Source: Ruegeria sp. THAF33
Lineage (GTDB): Bacteria > Pseudomonadota > Alphaproteobacteria > Rhodobacterales > Rhodobacteraceae
Length of the DNA: 64,000 nucleotides
Assembly: GCF_009363615.1 (NCBI RefSeq)
Contig: NZ_CP045386.1
Location: forward strand, 1-64,000
Direction: 5' to 3'
Shown: positions 33,406 to 42,400 of the stretch, piece by piece
Layout of the letters: each line of letters starts with the position of its first letter
Numbering within the stretch: the first letter of the stretch is position 1
Notes under the pieces: generated by a model
What the model saw: only the letters and a program-made list of their open reading frames with translations
The model's database searches: none
Told to the model about the DNA's origin: nothing
Program-made: the position numbers and the translations under genes

Positions 33406-34239
33406 TCAGAAGCTATCGAACACAACGTCGCGCTGCAGGATGGCGTTGATGCGACTGCCCTGATCGACAAAGACTGTCGGAGTAATGCGCAGGTATTCAT
33501 CAAGCGCCGCTGCCGTAGCGTTCTGCAGGTTAGACCCCACTTGCGTTGCCAGATCAGTGCGAACCGAGTTGTTGCTATCGTTGTCAGAGACCAGTGCCAC
33601 CGGCGCAATGCCGATGATGGACAACAGCGCTGCAGTTCCGAACCGTTTCCCAAAGTGTGTGTTCACCCTGCCGGTCGCACCAGTCCGGCCTTGACCGTCC
33701 GTACCAGCCGATCCGACCTGAGTTGACAGGCCGTCAGGCGTGATGACACGGCTCCAAACGATCATGATGCGCGTTTGCGCCAATGTCGTGTCCGCTCGAT
33801 ACTCGCCAAAGAGCTTCGATCCGCGCGGCAGAAGCAAACGCGTGCCGTCCATCGAGTAGACGCCACGTGTAATCGTCGCCACGACACTGCCGGGCAACTC
33901 CGAGCTGACCGCGCCACCGAACACAGCCGACAAAACCGTGCCTTGCGTCAGGGTGCGCGACGGATCGTCAATGATCGAGGCCCCGACGATGGGGGGATAT
34001 TCTTCGACCAGATTGTTTTGCCATGTCGTGTTTTGGTTTTCCTGATAGCCGCGTTGATCTTCAGGCAGGCGGGTGTCGTCTGGCTGGACTTGAACCGGCT
34101 GCGGCGCTGCAGGGAAGGGTTGGAAAATGACCGGCTGCGATCCACCATTGATCGGCTGGTAGTTTTGACCGGGTGCGTCCTGTGCCATCGCGCTTGAGGC
34201 CAACGTGACCAGGGCGAGGGTGAGTGCTGTTCTGTTCAT
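33406..34239 (-). CDS. virB10: VirB10 C-terminal domain as a separate secreted protein
   Basis: This ~277-residue protein has its own signal peptide (MNRTALTLALVTLASSAMA). The Pro/Gln-rich linker is followed by the TrbI/VirB10 beta-barrel domain: TLTQGTVLSAVFGGAVSSELPG, RGVYSMDGTRLLLPRGSKLFGEY, RIMIVWSRVITPDG and the ITPTVFVDQGSRI end. In ordinary VirB10 this domain is joined to a cytoplasmic/TM N-terminus that spans the inner membrane; here that part is a different gene. The ATG at 34239 has a GGAG site; ATG 34251 overlaps the upstream stop and is an alternative. As a soluble periplasmic protein it must still form the outer membrane core with VirB9. Confidence 0.85.
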   Translation of the reverse strand: MNRTALTLALVTLASSAMAQDAPGQNYQPINGGSQPVIFQPFPAAPQPVQVQPDDTRLPEDQRGYQENQNTTWQNNLVEEYPPIVGASIIDDPSRTLTQGTVLSAVFGGAVSSELPGSVVATITRGVYSMDGTRLLLPRGSKLFGEYRADTTLAQTRIMIVWSRVITPDGLSTQVGSAGTDGQGRTGATGRVNTHFGKRFGTAALLSIIGIAPVALVSDNDSNNSVRTDLATQVGSNLQNATAAALDEYLRITPTVFVDQGSRINAILQRDVVFDSF

Positions 34240-34250
34240 CGTCAGCTCCA

Positions 34251-34931
34251 TCAGTTTCTGCCGTATGGGTTTTCATCGAACACAATGCCGTCCGACTGGT
34301 TCTGCCGCTGGCGCATCTTCTTCAGTTCTTCGAGTCTGCGCCGCTCGTCATCGGTCAGACCTTGCGCCTGAAGGTGGCTTACGCTGGCAAGTGCCCGGGC
34401 CTCCGCATCTGCGATGGCCTGGGCAAGTTCCGTCTGGAACTTCTTCTCTCGCTCATCATATCTGACCTGAAGGCGTTCATTGGTCAGGTTCAGCGTTGCG
34501 ATTTCACCGTCTTTTTCGGACAGCGAAACTTTGGCGTCCGTCAGCTCGTCTTGCAGATCGGAAATCCGACCGTTCTGTTGCTCGATAGTTTTCAAGGCTT
34601 GTTTCAGCCCTTCGGAATCGACCTGCGGCACTGTTGCCGGTGTTGCCACCTCAATTTCCTCGGGCAAAGCCTCTGGTTCCGGCTCATCGGCCTCTGGTCC
34701 CCGTGCGGTCAAAAGCCCGTATCGCTCGCCACCACCTTGTTGCAAAGCGTCAACGCGGACACCCGTGTTCGTGCTTTTGTTTTCATGGCCCATGACAAAC
34801 CATACAAAGCCCAGGAACACCGCTCCTGCGATCGCAACGGTTATCAGCTTCTTTGGGTCGAACTTCTTCCGGACACGTTGCGACGGCTGTTCAGCCGCCG
34901 CCCGTGCCGCAATTGTCTGATTGCGATCCAT
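34251..34931 (-). CDS. VirB10 N-terminal-like TM/coiled-coil protein
   Basis: A 226-residue protein: cytoplasmic basic N-terminus, one TM helix (LITVAIAGAVFLGFVWFVMG, about residues 31-50), a Pro/Glu-rich segment and a long coiled coil (about 105-205). This is the layout of the VirB10 N-terminal half (cytoplasmic tail, TM, periplasmic linker) without the C-terminal beta-barrel, which is the next gene. It overlaps virB9 by one base (TAATG) and the next gene directly. There is no frameshift signature at the join, and the downstream half has a signal peptide, so the split looks stable rather than a fresh mutation. Confidence 0.65.
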   Translation of the reverse strand: MDRNQTIAARAAAEQPSQRVRKKFDPKKLITVAIAGAVFLGFVWFVMGHENKSTNTGVRVDALQQGGGERYGLLTARGPEADEPEPEALPEEIEVATPATVPQVDSEGLKQALKTIEQQNGRISDLQDELTDAKVSLSEKDGEIATLNLTNERLQVRYDEREKKFQTELAQAIADAEARALASVSHLQAQGLTDDERRRLEELKKMRQRQNQSDGIVFDENPYGRN

Positions 34932-35746
34932 TACTTGCTGCCCCCCGGTTTAACTGTCTGTGAAGTAACGGGCCTGCCCGTTGCACTCGCCTGCTGAAAC
35001 GCGTCGCCATCGTTTCGTACACAGATCGAAGTGTCTTCGATGCGCAGTGTCCAAAGGTCGGAAAGGCCCTGCACCTGGATAATGCCGCGCTCTTTGACTG
35101 TGGTGTTCACCATCAGCTCGCGGCCATCAGGCAGGACACGGAAAATCCCCGGCAACTCCGCATCCTGCGGGATTTGCATATAGGTGTGAACGCCATCATC
35201 CCACACGGCGGTGGGCGCAAAGTCCGCTTTGCCCGAGCGCGAATAGTTCTGGTTCACAAACCGGCCAGTTGGCTTCGGCTCGCTCCGAGCGACTGTGCCG
35301 CGACGCGTTGTGGTCCCGCCGCTGTTGTTTTTGTTGTAGAACGTGACCCGAAATGGAACACGTTTGCGTTCGGCGGCGCTCTCGGCCGGAACCAGATAGA
35401 AGTTGTATGTCCCGCGATTGGTCAGGACGGTCAGGTTTGAATCCGAGTTCAGGATTTCTGGCTTGAACGCAATAACGCGACCTTCCTGCAGGCGGGTGAT
35501 CTGAAAACTCTCAGTGTCGCCCGCGCCAATGCTGCGGACGGTCTCGCCCTGCGGAAAGTGAACATAGGTAATCAGGCGTTCACCTACAGTGATGCGGTAC
35601 ACCTGGTTCTCGACGTAATGGAAATGCGTGATGCGATGATCCGCATTCTTTCCGTCTGGCGTCGGTGTGATTTCAGCGAGCAGAGGCGTAGAGAATGCCA
35701 AAACTGCTGCGGCGGTGGCGGTGAGTGTTTTGAAAGAACGCTGCAT
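34931..35746 (-). CDS. virB9: VirB9 outer-membrane core protein
   Basis: A 271-residue TrbG/VirB9/CagX family protein with a signal peptide (MQRSFKTLTATAAAVLAFSTPLLA). The N-terminal domain contains VYRITVGERLITYVHFPQGETVRSI and LTVLTNRGTYNFYL. The C-terminal beta domain has FVNQNYSRSGKADFAPTAVWDDGVHTYM and LPDGRELMVNTTV. It forms the outer-membrane core complex with VirB7 and VirB10. It overlaps virB8 by one base. Confidence 0.95.
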   Translation of the reverse strand: MQRSFKTLTATAAAVLAFSTPLLAEITPTPDGKNADHRITHFHYVENQVYRITVGERLITYVHFPQGETVRSIGAGDTESFQITRLQEGRVIAFKPEILNSDSNLTVLTNRGTYNFYLVPAESAAERKRVPFRVTFYNKNNSGGTTTRRGTVARSEPKPTGRFVNQNYSRSGKADFAPTAVWDDGVHTYMQIPQDAELPGIFRVLPDGRELMVNTTVKERGIIQVQGLSDLWTLRIEDTSICVRNDGDAFQQASATGRPVTSQTVKPGGSK

Positions 35747-36390
35747 CAGACCTTCCCTATGGCGTCTACGCGGTAGTTGGTGACGACGAAGCCGAACGGA
35801 TTTTCCAGAAGCTCATCCATCGACGTCACGATTTTTTCCTCAAACCCGTAGGTCACAGTGACCACGTAGCGGGCTGAGGCCGTTGCTTGGTTTGGCACGA
35901 TCAGGGACTTGCGGATCTCGACCTGCACCGTCTCATCGTTGACCGGCGAGACGCCCAGAATTTCGGTCTGCACCTTTGTCTTGGGCGTATAGATTTCGTC
36001 AGGATGGTTGTCGTTCGAACCGTCCCACAGTTCGCGGTAGGACGTTTCGGCCAGCTCATCAGAACGACGCAGCACCGATTTCAGGCGCTCGTTGTTGTCC
36101 TGGACATCATAGGTTTCCCGGTCGCGCACATAATTTGCGACTTCACGGAAGGCCATCGCCTCAGAAGGTTCCAGTTCTTCGACTTTTTCAGTCAGCAGGA
36201 CCGGCAGTTTCGTGTCCGGATCAATGGAGAATGGCACCGCGCGGATTTCCTTCAGGGGAAGGAGCATCGCCCAGCCAATCATAGAGGCCACGCCCATTGC
36301 CATGCCGACCATGCCGAATACCTGCCATTTGAAGGCATCGCGGCGTGCGCCCAGAAAGAGTTCTTTTTCGTGATCTGTCACGTGTGACAT
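35746..36390 (-). CDS. virB8: VirB8 inner-membrane scaffold protein
   Basis: A 214-residue bitopic protein: cytoplasmic N-terminus, one TM helix (VFGMVGMAMGVASMIGWAMLLP) and a periplasmic NTF2-like domain (EAMAFREVANYVRDRETYDV and KSLIVPNQATASARYVVTVTY). It organises the inner-membrane complex. It starts 17 bp after virB6 ends, and its stop overlaps the virB9 start. Confidence 0.93.
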   Translation of the reverse strand: MSHVTDHEKELFLGARRDAFKWQVFGMVGMAMGVASMIGWAMLLPLKEIRAVPFSIDPDTKLPVLLTEKVEELEPSEAMAFREVANYVRDRETYDVQDNNERLKSVLRRSDELAETSYRELWDGSNDNHPDEIYTPKTKVQTEILGVSPVNDETVQVEIRKSLIVPNQATASARYVVTVTYGFEEKIVTSMDELLENPFGFVVTNYRVDAIGKV

Positions 36391-36407
36391 TTGCTCTGTA
36401 CCTCGAT

Positions 36408-37463
36408 TTATGAAGATTTATTGGCGCGAGCTTGTCGAATGCTCTGCCGGTAACGGTCAGCGGCGTAGCTCTGACGAGCTGCCCCATCCTGATTTCGGGC
36501 TCTGTGCGCTATGTCCCGACGCGCTTGCATTGCGCGAGACGCGCTGTCACGAACGCCAGTCCCGTCACGTGCTGCGGAAGCCATAGCAGCGGCAGTTTTC
36601 CCACCGGCTACTGCACCCCTTGCGCCGTCGCTTGCAGTGCCCAATGCACTTCTTGCGGCTGCTGCAGCACCAGTTGCCACGGCAAGACCCGAGGATGCCG
36701 AAACGATTGCACCCGACATCCCGCCCGCGAGCGACGGGATCTGCGTGAGCATCACGATTGAAACAATGCAGATCGCCAAAAACCGGCCACTGGCCTCCAT
36801 ATTGTTCACATCCTCAACAGCGGTCAGTTCGGAGCTGAAAAGGGCCTGAATAAGAGAAACGATGCCTGTCAGAACGACGATGACCATGATCAGGCCAACA
36901 GTCGTTTTCGCCCAGGCTGCGAAGATATTGGCTGTTGCCGAGCTGAGCAGCGTTGCGATGAAAACAGGCGCTAGACCCAGCAGGACCGCTAGACCGCCTT
37001 TTGCGATCAGCGCCATGCCGGTGCCAAAAGCAACGATGACAGCCCCAACAACCCAGAGAATAGCCCCGGTGATGCTCAGACCCCAGGTTGCGTTTTCAAT
37101 AGCCTGCTGGCCCATCAAGAAACACTGAAGCGCAATGTCATCGAGTGCTTCCCAGACATTTGTTGTGCCGGTCAGTTCTCCGGCAATCGTGTCTGGGAGG
37201 CTCGAAATGCCCTGATAAATGGGTTGAAAGAAGCTCCAGCTAGAAGCCATACCAATGATGATCGTCGCCCGAATGATCCAGCCGACATAGCCACCAAACC
37301 CGATTTCTCGGATTTGAAGCACACCGTTGATCAGCATTGCCACGAAGATCAGCGCGGCTATTGCCCAGAGGGCGGATGCTAGATCCGCCGCCAGGCTGTT
37401 GTATGCTTGCTGCGAGAAGTTATTTAGCGCAGCCTCAATCGAGCTGACGAAATCTTGGATCAC
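36408..37463 (-). CDS. virB6: VirB6 polytopic channel protein
   Basis: A TrbL/VirB6-type protein of about 351 residues with six or more predicted membrane helices (for example ALIFVAMLINGVLQI, LGLAPVFIATLLSSATANIFAAW and VGLIMVIVVLTGIVSLIQALF) and a long polar, Ala/Arg-rich C-terminal tail. VirB6 forms part of the inner-membrane channel. The start is GTG 37463, which has AGGAGG ten bases upstream; the TTG at 37472 lies too close to that site. It overlaps the upstream 166-residue gene by a few bases. Confidence 0.88.
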   Translation of the reverse strand: MIQDFVSSIEAALNNFSQQAYNSLAADLASALWAIAALIFVAMLINGVLQIREIGFGGYVGWIIRATIIIGMASSWSFFQPIYQGISSLPDTIAGELTGTTNVWEALDDIALQCFLMGQQAIENATWGLSITGAILWVVGAVIVAFGTGMALIAKGGLAVLLGLAPVFIATLLSSATANIFAAWAKTTVGLIMVIVVLTGIVSLIQALFSSELTAVEDVNNMEASGRFLAICIVSIVMLTQIPSLAGGMSGAIVSASSGLAVATGAAAAARSALGTASDGARGAVAGGKTAAAMASAARDGTGVRDSASRAMQARRDIAHRARNQDGAARQSYAADRYRQSIRQARANKSS

Positions 37464-37960
37464 GGCCCACAAGCCTCCTCAATTGCAGGGCGCAGAGCTT
37501 CCAGACGGGTCCGTTGCTCTTTTTTCAGCGCGGCAAGATTGTCGGACGGTTGGGTCCAAAACTCGTCTTGGTCAGCTCCGACCTTTTGGGCGGCGTCCTC
37601 ACGGCTTAAACCGCCCAGCGGACATTCGGTGCTGAAGGTCTCGCCAGATTTGCGCAGAATGCATTGCTCGATGGTGGCCTCGTGCGCAGCGATGACCTGT
37701 TCATTCAGGATCACCACCGACCAGTTGGTCACAAGAGGCTGCTTGTCTGCGGATTGGCCCGCTTCGGCCATGCGCGCTTGATCGTTTTTGACGAATTGAC
37801 GACCGTACTCACGCGCACCCGAGTACCCAAGGCACTTACGATATTCACCGAACGGCATATCGACCTTGGGTGATGGGCGCAGCTTCACCTGTGCCGATGC
37901 AGCCCCCGACATAACGGCGGCGGCTGCAATGGTCAGGATGAGAGTTGAGCGGAGTTTCAT
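37460..37960 (-). CDS. T4SS-associated secreted protein (166 aa)
   Basis: It has a signal peptide (MKLRSTLILTIAAAAVMSGAASA), then a mature domain with four Cys (RKCLGYSG, EQCILRK, TECPLGG, EEACGP) that could form two disulfides. It sits between virB5 and virB6 with four-base overlaps on both sides, a position sometimes held by Eex-like or VirB7-like accessory genes. I do not recognise the family. A periplasmic role in the conjugation machine is inferred from the context. Confidence 0.7.
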   Translation of the reverse strand: MKLRSTLILTIAAAAVMSGAASAQVKLRPSPKVDMPFGEYRKCLGYSGAREYGRQFVKNDQARMAEAGQSADKQPLVTNWSVVILNEQVIAAHEATIEQCILRKSGETFSTECPLGGLSREDAAQKVGADQDEFWTQPSDNLAALKKEQRTRLEALRPAIEEACGP

Positions 37961-38703
37961 TGTGAGGTTCCTCGTACATAGTTGCTGAGTGTCGAAAGAT
38001 CGGCAGCGGTTGCAGCCAGATCCGTGCCCGACGCCAGAGCATTAGCCGAGGTTGCGCGTAAGATTTCAATTTCAACCTGAAGGAGTTTAAGGAGAACCGC
38101 CGTGTTGTAGTCGATTGCATCCTTCAGATCTTCTTGCTGACCGATTTCACCGCGCAGCTTTTCTGCATCTTCGGAGAGCTGACCGGCCATGTCATAGCCA
38201 TTCTCACCCAAGGCCGATGCCATCAAGCCAGCGCCACCTCGCTCCGAGAGAATGCGCCGGGCTGGCACGTCTGACGTACTGAATTCTTTAAGGATTCCAT
38301 TGTTCAGCCCCAGGCTGATTGATCGGCGTTCCATCGCGAGTCCGGCGACGCCTGGAAGATCGCCAATCGTATCTTCGGTCGCGTTCAAGGCGTATCCAAG
38401 CGTGTCAGCTGCCGTTGCCAGTTTCAGAAAGCTGCGGCTGTTGAACTGGTCCAGATCCGTCAGACCACTGATGGTTTTGAGGGAGTTTTCGAGCAGTGCC
38501 CTCTGCTGCTCGAGCTTCTCATATTGTTGCATCAGCTGTTCGTATTGGCGGACCATTTCCGCGACTTCGCGGGCCGAATTGGCTGCGTCCTGTGCAATGG
38601 CCGTGGCGTCGATGGTCGGAACACCTTGGGCTGCCGTCATAACTGGCAGGGCGGCCAGAACCGAAACAGCAATGGTTGTGCGGAATTTCTTTGAAATATC
38701 CAT
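37957..38703 (-). CDS. virB5: VirB5 minor pilin
   Basis: A 248-residue secreted protein with signal peptide (MDISKKFRTTIAVSVLAALPVMTAAQ). The mature part is mostly helical: VPTIDATAIAQDAANSAREVAEMVRQYEQLMQQYEKLEQQ at the N-terminus (given here only as landmark: residues ~27-67) and LLKLLQVEIEILRATSANALA at the C-terminus. VirB5 is at the pilus tip and aids adhesion. It overlaps the tiny lipoprotein gene upstream (TGATG) and the 166-residue gene downstream. Confidence 0.88.
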   Translation of the reverse strand: MDISKKFRTTIAVSVLAALPVMTAAQGVPTIDATAIAQDAANSAREVAEMVRQYEQLMQQYEKLEQQRALLENSLKTISGLTDLDQFNSRSFLKLATAADTLGYALNATEDTIGDLPGVAGLAMERRSISLGLNNGILKEFSTSDVPARRILSERGGAGLMASALGENGYDMAGQLSEDAEKLRGEIGQQEDLKDAIDYNTAVLLKLLQVEIEILRATSANALASGTDLAATAADLSTLSNYVRGTSQ

Positions 38704-38840
38704 CAGACAAACTCCAAGTTTTCAGGGGAGGTCATGCGCTCAAAGTCACAGGCGCATTTGCTGCGATAGCCCGAATAGGTGCTGGTGCAGGCCGAGACAG
38801 CGGCCAGAACTACAAGGGTGATGACAAGGCGGGCTTTCAT
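38703..38840 (-). CDS. VirB7-like small lipoprotein (45 aa)
   Basis: A 45-residue frame, MKARLVITLVVLAAVSACTS and so on. It has a lipoprotein signal with lipobox VSAC, then a short tail with a second Cys pair (KCACDF). The ATG overlaps the virB4 stop by four bases and the stop overlaps the virB5 start. This is the size and type of VirB7, the lipoprotein of the outer-membrane core that binds VirB9, although in Agrobacterium virB7 lies after virB6. It fills the otherwise missing VirB7 slot here. Confidence 0.7.
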   Translation of the reverse strand: MKARLVITLVVLAAVSACTSTYSGYRSKCACDFERMTSPENLEFV

Positions 38841-41221
38841 GTGATTTCCTTCCAGAAGTTGGGGTTTTTTCGCCAGTCAGGATCAGGGAACGATTTTCCG
38901 TCTGATCCGCTCAGAACACGAAGAAGCGGGCCGAGCGCGCCGACATCGACATCGAGCCAAACACTCTCATCACCTTTCTTCATGAGCATTACGCGGTCGC
39001 CAAAATGCGCCCTCAGCGCGCCCAGCTCTGAATCGTTCAAGCCGATTGCCCGGTAGTCTGCTTCATTGCCGGATCGAGAGGGGAACAAGAGTTGCGTGCT
39101 GGTGTTTTCCAGGATCGACTTACTTGCCGCTGACGACAGGAGGTGATCGGGGATCTGCGTCATCATCATCATCATGACGTTCAGCTTCCGATACGTGGTG
39201 TAGGCATTTATGAGGATGCCAGCGCCATAAGGGTTGCCAGCAATTACCCATGCTTCATCAATCACAAAGACAGTGGGTATCTTGGTGGCGCAGCGGCGTT
39301 CAATCTGGCGCATGACGTAGCTGATCCATGCCAGCCGCACCAATTCGTCATCCAGAACCTCAGAAATATCGAACACAAGATGACGGTCGCCAGCAGCAAA
39401 CGGATCTGAGCCACCCTCGCCAAACATCCAGGACAAGCGGCCTTCGCCCGCCCATTCACTTGCACGCTTGTACAGGTTCTTGTCATCGTCAAAGGCTCTG
39501 AACCGTTCCACCAGTGAATCGAAGTTCTGAAGCGCAGGCGGCAAAGTGGCATTGGCTTGGCAAGCCCTTGTGATTTCATCCTTCTGATCGGTGGTCAGTG
39601 GTTCGTCATAGCTCAACAGGGCAATGACCCAATTGGCGAGCCAGCTTTGCCCAGCCTCATCCGTCTCGGTCTGAAAAGGGTTCATGCCGGTTGGCTCACC
39701 AACTCGGACGCGGATGTACTGCGCACCGAGCGCCCGCATTGGAGCCTCCATTGCCCGGTCTTTGTCAAAAGCGATGATCCGCGCGCCCTGTGCAACCGCC
39801 ATTGTTGCCAGCAGCATCGCGATCACAGTTTTACCCGAGCCGTTCGGTCCAAGAACGATCGTATGCCCGGAGGGCAGGTTTTCAGGGTCGTTACTGGTCT
39901 TGGGAAGGTGCAGCGAAACATCGTAGCTGTCCCCGTGTGTCGTCGGGAAAGTCGCCAATGGCCCCGGCCAAGGTAGCTTTTCCGCATCCAACCCTTTGGG
40001 GCGCATGTGGAACGCAACCATATCCGCAAAGTTCTGGTCCGTGATCAGTTCTTCACGGGCGCGGAACGCGAAATTGCCGGGGTGCTGTGCGAAGTACACG
40101 GCACGGGCCGACATCGCTTCGCGCTTCACCGTGCCACCCGAAATCTGGATTTCACCGATGATGTGTTTTTCGGCGGTTTTCAGATCTTCCTCGTTCCCAA
40201 ACACGCAGATCGACAGGTGGTGCTTGCCGAGTGACATGGTGCCGGAGGCAATGCCGTCCGCCAGAATGGACAAATCCTCTTCAAGCGACTTTGCCTTGTC
40301 GCCTGCCGAGCGCATTTGTCCCGACTTGCGGCGTTCCATTTCCTGCGCCTGGGCGCGGCTGATCGGCAGGAAGGATTGCGAAATCACGACATCAACCGGC
40401 AGGTCTAGCCCGTCGAAAATGCCGGGGAACGAAGCCATCGGGTAATTCTTCAGGGAATAGACACGGATGGAGCGTTCCTGATCGTCGCCCGTGACCAGTT
40501 TGCCGCGCTTGCCCTGAAACAGCACATCCTCTTGCGGCATGTTGAAGGCGATGGGTTCTGCAATGTTCGTGTGAATGATCGGCTGATACCGACCGTTCAA
40601 CAGCATTCCATAATAGCCGAGCCAACGCCCCTCGCTGAGCTTCAGCCGGCGCATACGGGCCTCGCCCAGCGTGCCCGCCAGTGTTGTGAACACACCGTCG
40701 AGCTGTTCCATCATTTCGCGGCGTTCCTCGTCTATCGTTCCAGACGACATGCCGAACATCTGTTTTGCCCGCTCATCCTGCCGCTTTTGCAGAATGGCGC
40801 TGATGATGATCTTGCGTTCTTTCAGCTCTGCATCGACGGACGCTGAGCGCATGGCCTGCGCCACTGCACCGGCAAAGCCGGTTGGATCTGTGATGACATG
40901 ACCAGTCTCAGCTGGGACGGTCAGTCGATGAACATAAAAGGCCACCTCATTGGGTGTCGTGCGCAATACACGCTCAAACCGTTCGGCCAGGAACTCGAAC
41001 TCGTTTTCGTCCAGCGTGTTTGCGTTGATTCCGGTGATTTCTGCAGCGGCGATGAGGCCACCGTTGCGTGTAGAAATGACCTCATCGTCCACGACATAGC
41101 CATACGGCAACATCTGAAAGAGGCTCATTTCATCCTTGCGCCAGCTCGGCTCGATCAACGAGCGGGCAAGGGTCCACAAATCCTGTGCAGCAGGCTTAGG
41201 CACTATAGTAATCTCCCCCAT
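38837..41221 (-). CDS. virB4: VirB4 ATPase
   Basis: A 794-residue CagE/TrbE/VirB4 ATPase, with Walker A GPNGSGKT (458-465) and Walker B TVFVIDEAWVI. C-terminal motifs are MMMMTQIPDHLLSS and SILENTSTQLLFPS. It energises pilus biogenesis and transfer at the inner membrane. It overlaps virB3 by 26 bp; the first ATG lies within the virB3 3' end. VirB3 and VirB4 are separate genes here rather than fused as in some systems. Confidence 0.96.
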   Translation of the reverse strand: MGEITIVPKPAAQDLWTLARSLIEPSWRKDEMSLFQMLPYGYVVDDEVISTRNGGLIAAAEITGINANTLDENEFEFLAERFERVLRTTPNEVAFYVHRLTVPAETGHVITDPTGFAGAVAQAMRSASVDAELKERKIIISAILQKRQDERAKQMFGMSSGTIDEERREMMEQLDGVFTTLAGTLGEARMRRLKLSEGRWLGYYGMLLNGRYQPIIHTNIAEPIAFNMPQEDVLFQGKRGKLVTGDDQERSIRVYSLKNYPMASFPGIFDGLDLPVDVVISQSFLPISRAQAQEMERRKSGQMRSAGDKAKSLEEDLSILADGIASGTMSLGKHHLSICVFGNEEDLKTAEKHIIGEIQISGGTVKREAMSARAVYFAQHPGNFAFRAREELITDQNFADMVAFHMRPKGLDAEKLPWPGPLATFPTTHGDSYDVSLHLPKTSNDPENLPSGHTIVLGPNGSGKTVIAMLLATMAVAQGARIIAFDKDRAMEAPMRALGAQYIRVRVGEPTGMNPFQTETDEAGQSWLANWVIALLSYDEPLTTDQKDEITRACQANATLPPALQNFDSLVERFRAFDDDKNLYKRASEWAGEGRLSWMFGEGGSDPFAAGDRHLVFDISEVLDDELVRLAWISYVMRQIERRCATKIPTVFVIDEAWVIAGNPYGAGILINAYTTYRKLNVMMMMMTQIPDHLLSSAASKSILENTSTQLLFPSRSGNEADYRAIGLNDSELGALRAHFGDRVMLMKKGDESVWLDVDVGALGPLLRVLSGSDGKSFPDPDWRKNPNFWKEIT

Positions 41222-41474
41222 GATGCTGGCGGTTTTTGGTGCGCGGAGTTTTGGAAAGGGTTACGGACAGGACGCGGAAGAAAGCCGGTTCCCATTCGTA
41301 AAAGAGGCGAAGCCCGGTGTAGAAAACAAAACCCGCAATGATTGCTGGCGCTATCCCGAACATGAAGAACGAAAGCATGGTCATCCCGAGGATCACCAGC
41401 AGATAGATCACGGGTAAGCCGCCCCATTCTGCGGGGCGGCTCAGGCCGCGAAAGACCGTATTGCGGCGCGGCAT
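41196..41474 (-). CDS. virB3: VirB3 inner-membrane protein
   Basis: A 92-residue protein with a hydrophobic N-terminal half (LPVIYLLVILGMTMLSFFMFGIAPAIIAGFVFYTGLRLF region) and a polar C-terminus, as in VirB3. The ATG at 41474 has a GGAGG site seven bases upstream and is preferred over TTG 41477. It lies right after virB2. Confidence 0.9.
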   Translation of the reverse strand: MPRRNTVFRGLSRPAEWGGLPVIYLLVILGMTMLSFFMFGIAPAIIAGFVFYTGLRLFYEWEPAFFRVLSVTLSKTPRTKNRQHHGGDYYSA

Positions 41475-41477
41475 CAA

Positions 41478-41759
41478 TCAGCCTCCGATGAATGTATCAG
41501 CGAGGCCGATAACAGCGCCGACGACGATAGCGATTACCGGGCCTTTCAGCGAACCCCAGCCGAACACGTAGGCGAGACAGCCCCAGATGAAGCCGACAGC
41601 GGCAAGGCTGACGCCAACGACCTTCGAGTCGGCCAGCGTTTCGTTGATGAAATCGCCAATGGCATCTTGCAGCCAGCCAGCGGAGGCGGGCGCTGCTGTG
41701 ATGATGAACGCAGTGATCGCGAAAAACGCCATCTGCTGGTAGAAGTGGGTTCTTTTCAT
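41478..41759 (-). CDS. virB2: VirB2 major pilin
   Basis: A 93-residue TrbC/VirB2 prepilin: a long signal peptide ending in APASAG, then two hydrophobic helices ([20 protein letters not shown] and [18 protein letters not shown]) separated by a short polar loop. The size and layout match the VirB2 family, whose members form the conjugative pilus. It overlaps virB1 by four bases. Confidence 0.9.
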   Translation of the reverse strand: MKRTHFYQQMAFFAITAFIITAAPASAGWLQDAIGDFINETLADSKVVGVSLAAVGFIWGCLAYVFGWGSLKGPVIAIVVGAVIGLADTFIGG

Positions 41760-42400
41760 GAGGAAGTGCTCACTTTGCTTAGGATGATCCGCACGTAATT
41801 GCGGGTTTCGGTGAAGGGGGGGACGCCGCCGTATTCGACGACGCGGTGAGGCCCGGCGTTGTAGGCGGCAAGCGCCAGCTTCCAGGTTCCGAACTCGCGG
41901 TACTGCGCCGCCAAATAGCGGGCACCACCGTCGAGATTTTCTGCAGGGTTCTTTGGGTTCACGCCCAGGTCTTTCGCCGTTCCGGGCATGAGCTGTGCGA
42001 AGCCATAGGCACCCTTGGGTGACAGAGCGTCAGCCCGATACCGGCTTTCCTGCCAGACCAGCGCCATGAACAACTCGGCCGGAATGTCATGGCGTTCCGC
42101 CGCTGCGTGGATTTCTTTGACGATCCGCTCCTGCGACCAGCCGCCCGAGGATCTGCGAGGCCGCGGTGCCTTGCCCGCAATCTCGATCTTTTCCTGTGGC
42201 TTGGCCTTCGGCGCTTCCGGTTTTTCGTCAAGCGTGTACTCACGCATCCGGATTGGCCGAACGACGCCATTGACGATTTCTGCCCGCGCACCGTTCAGAA
42301 ACACGCTGCCATCCGGCTCGTATTCGATGACCTGGGCGCTTGCGCCGGTCGCCACAAATGCCGTGGAGACGAGCAGAAGGGGCCGCATTGCTGCGATCAT
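41756..42400 (-). CDS. virB1: VirB1 lytic transglycosylase
   Basis: A secreted 214-residue protein: signal peptide ([18 protein letters not shown]), a linker, then an SLT/lysozyme-like domain. Catalytic Glu118 is in [20 protein letters not shown], followed by the motif [13 protein letters not shown] and the late [10 protein letters not shown]. It cuts peptidoglycan to let the T4SS through the wall. The stop overlaps the virB2 start. Confidence 0.93.
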   Translation of the reverse strand: MIAAMRPLLLVSTAFVATGASAQVIEYEPDGSVFLNGARAEIVNGVVRPIRMREYTLDEKPEAPKAKPQEKIEIAGKAPRPRRSSGGWSQERIVKEIHAAAERHDIPAELFMALVWQESRYRADALSPKGAYGFAQLMPGTAKDLGVNPKNPAENLDGGARYLAAQYREFGTWKLALAAYNAGPHRVVEYGGVPPFTETRNYVRIILSKVSTSS

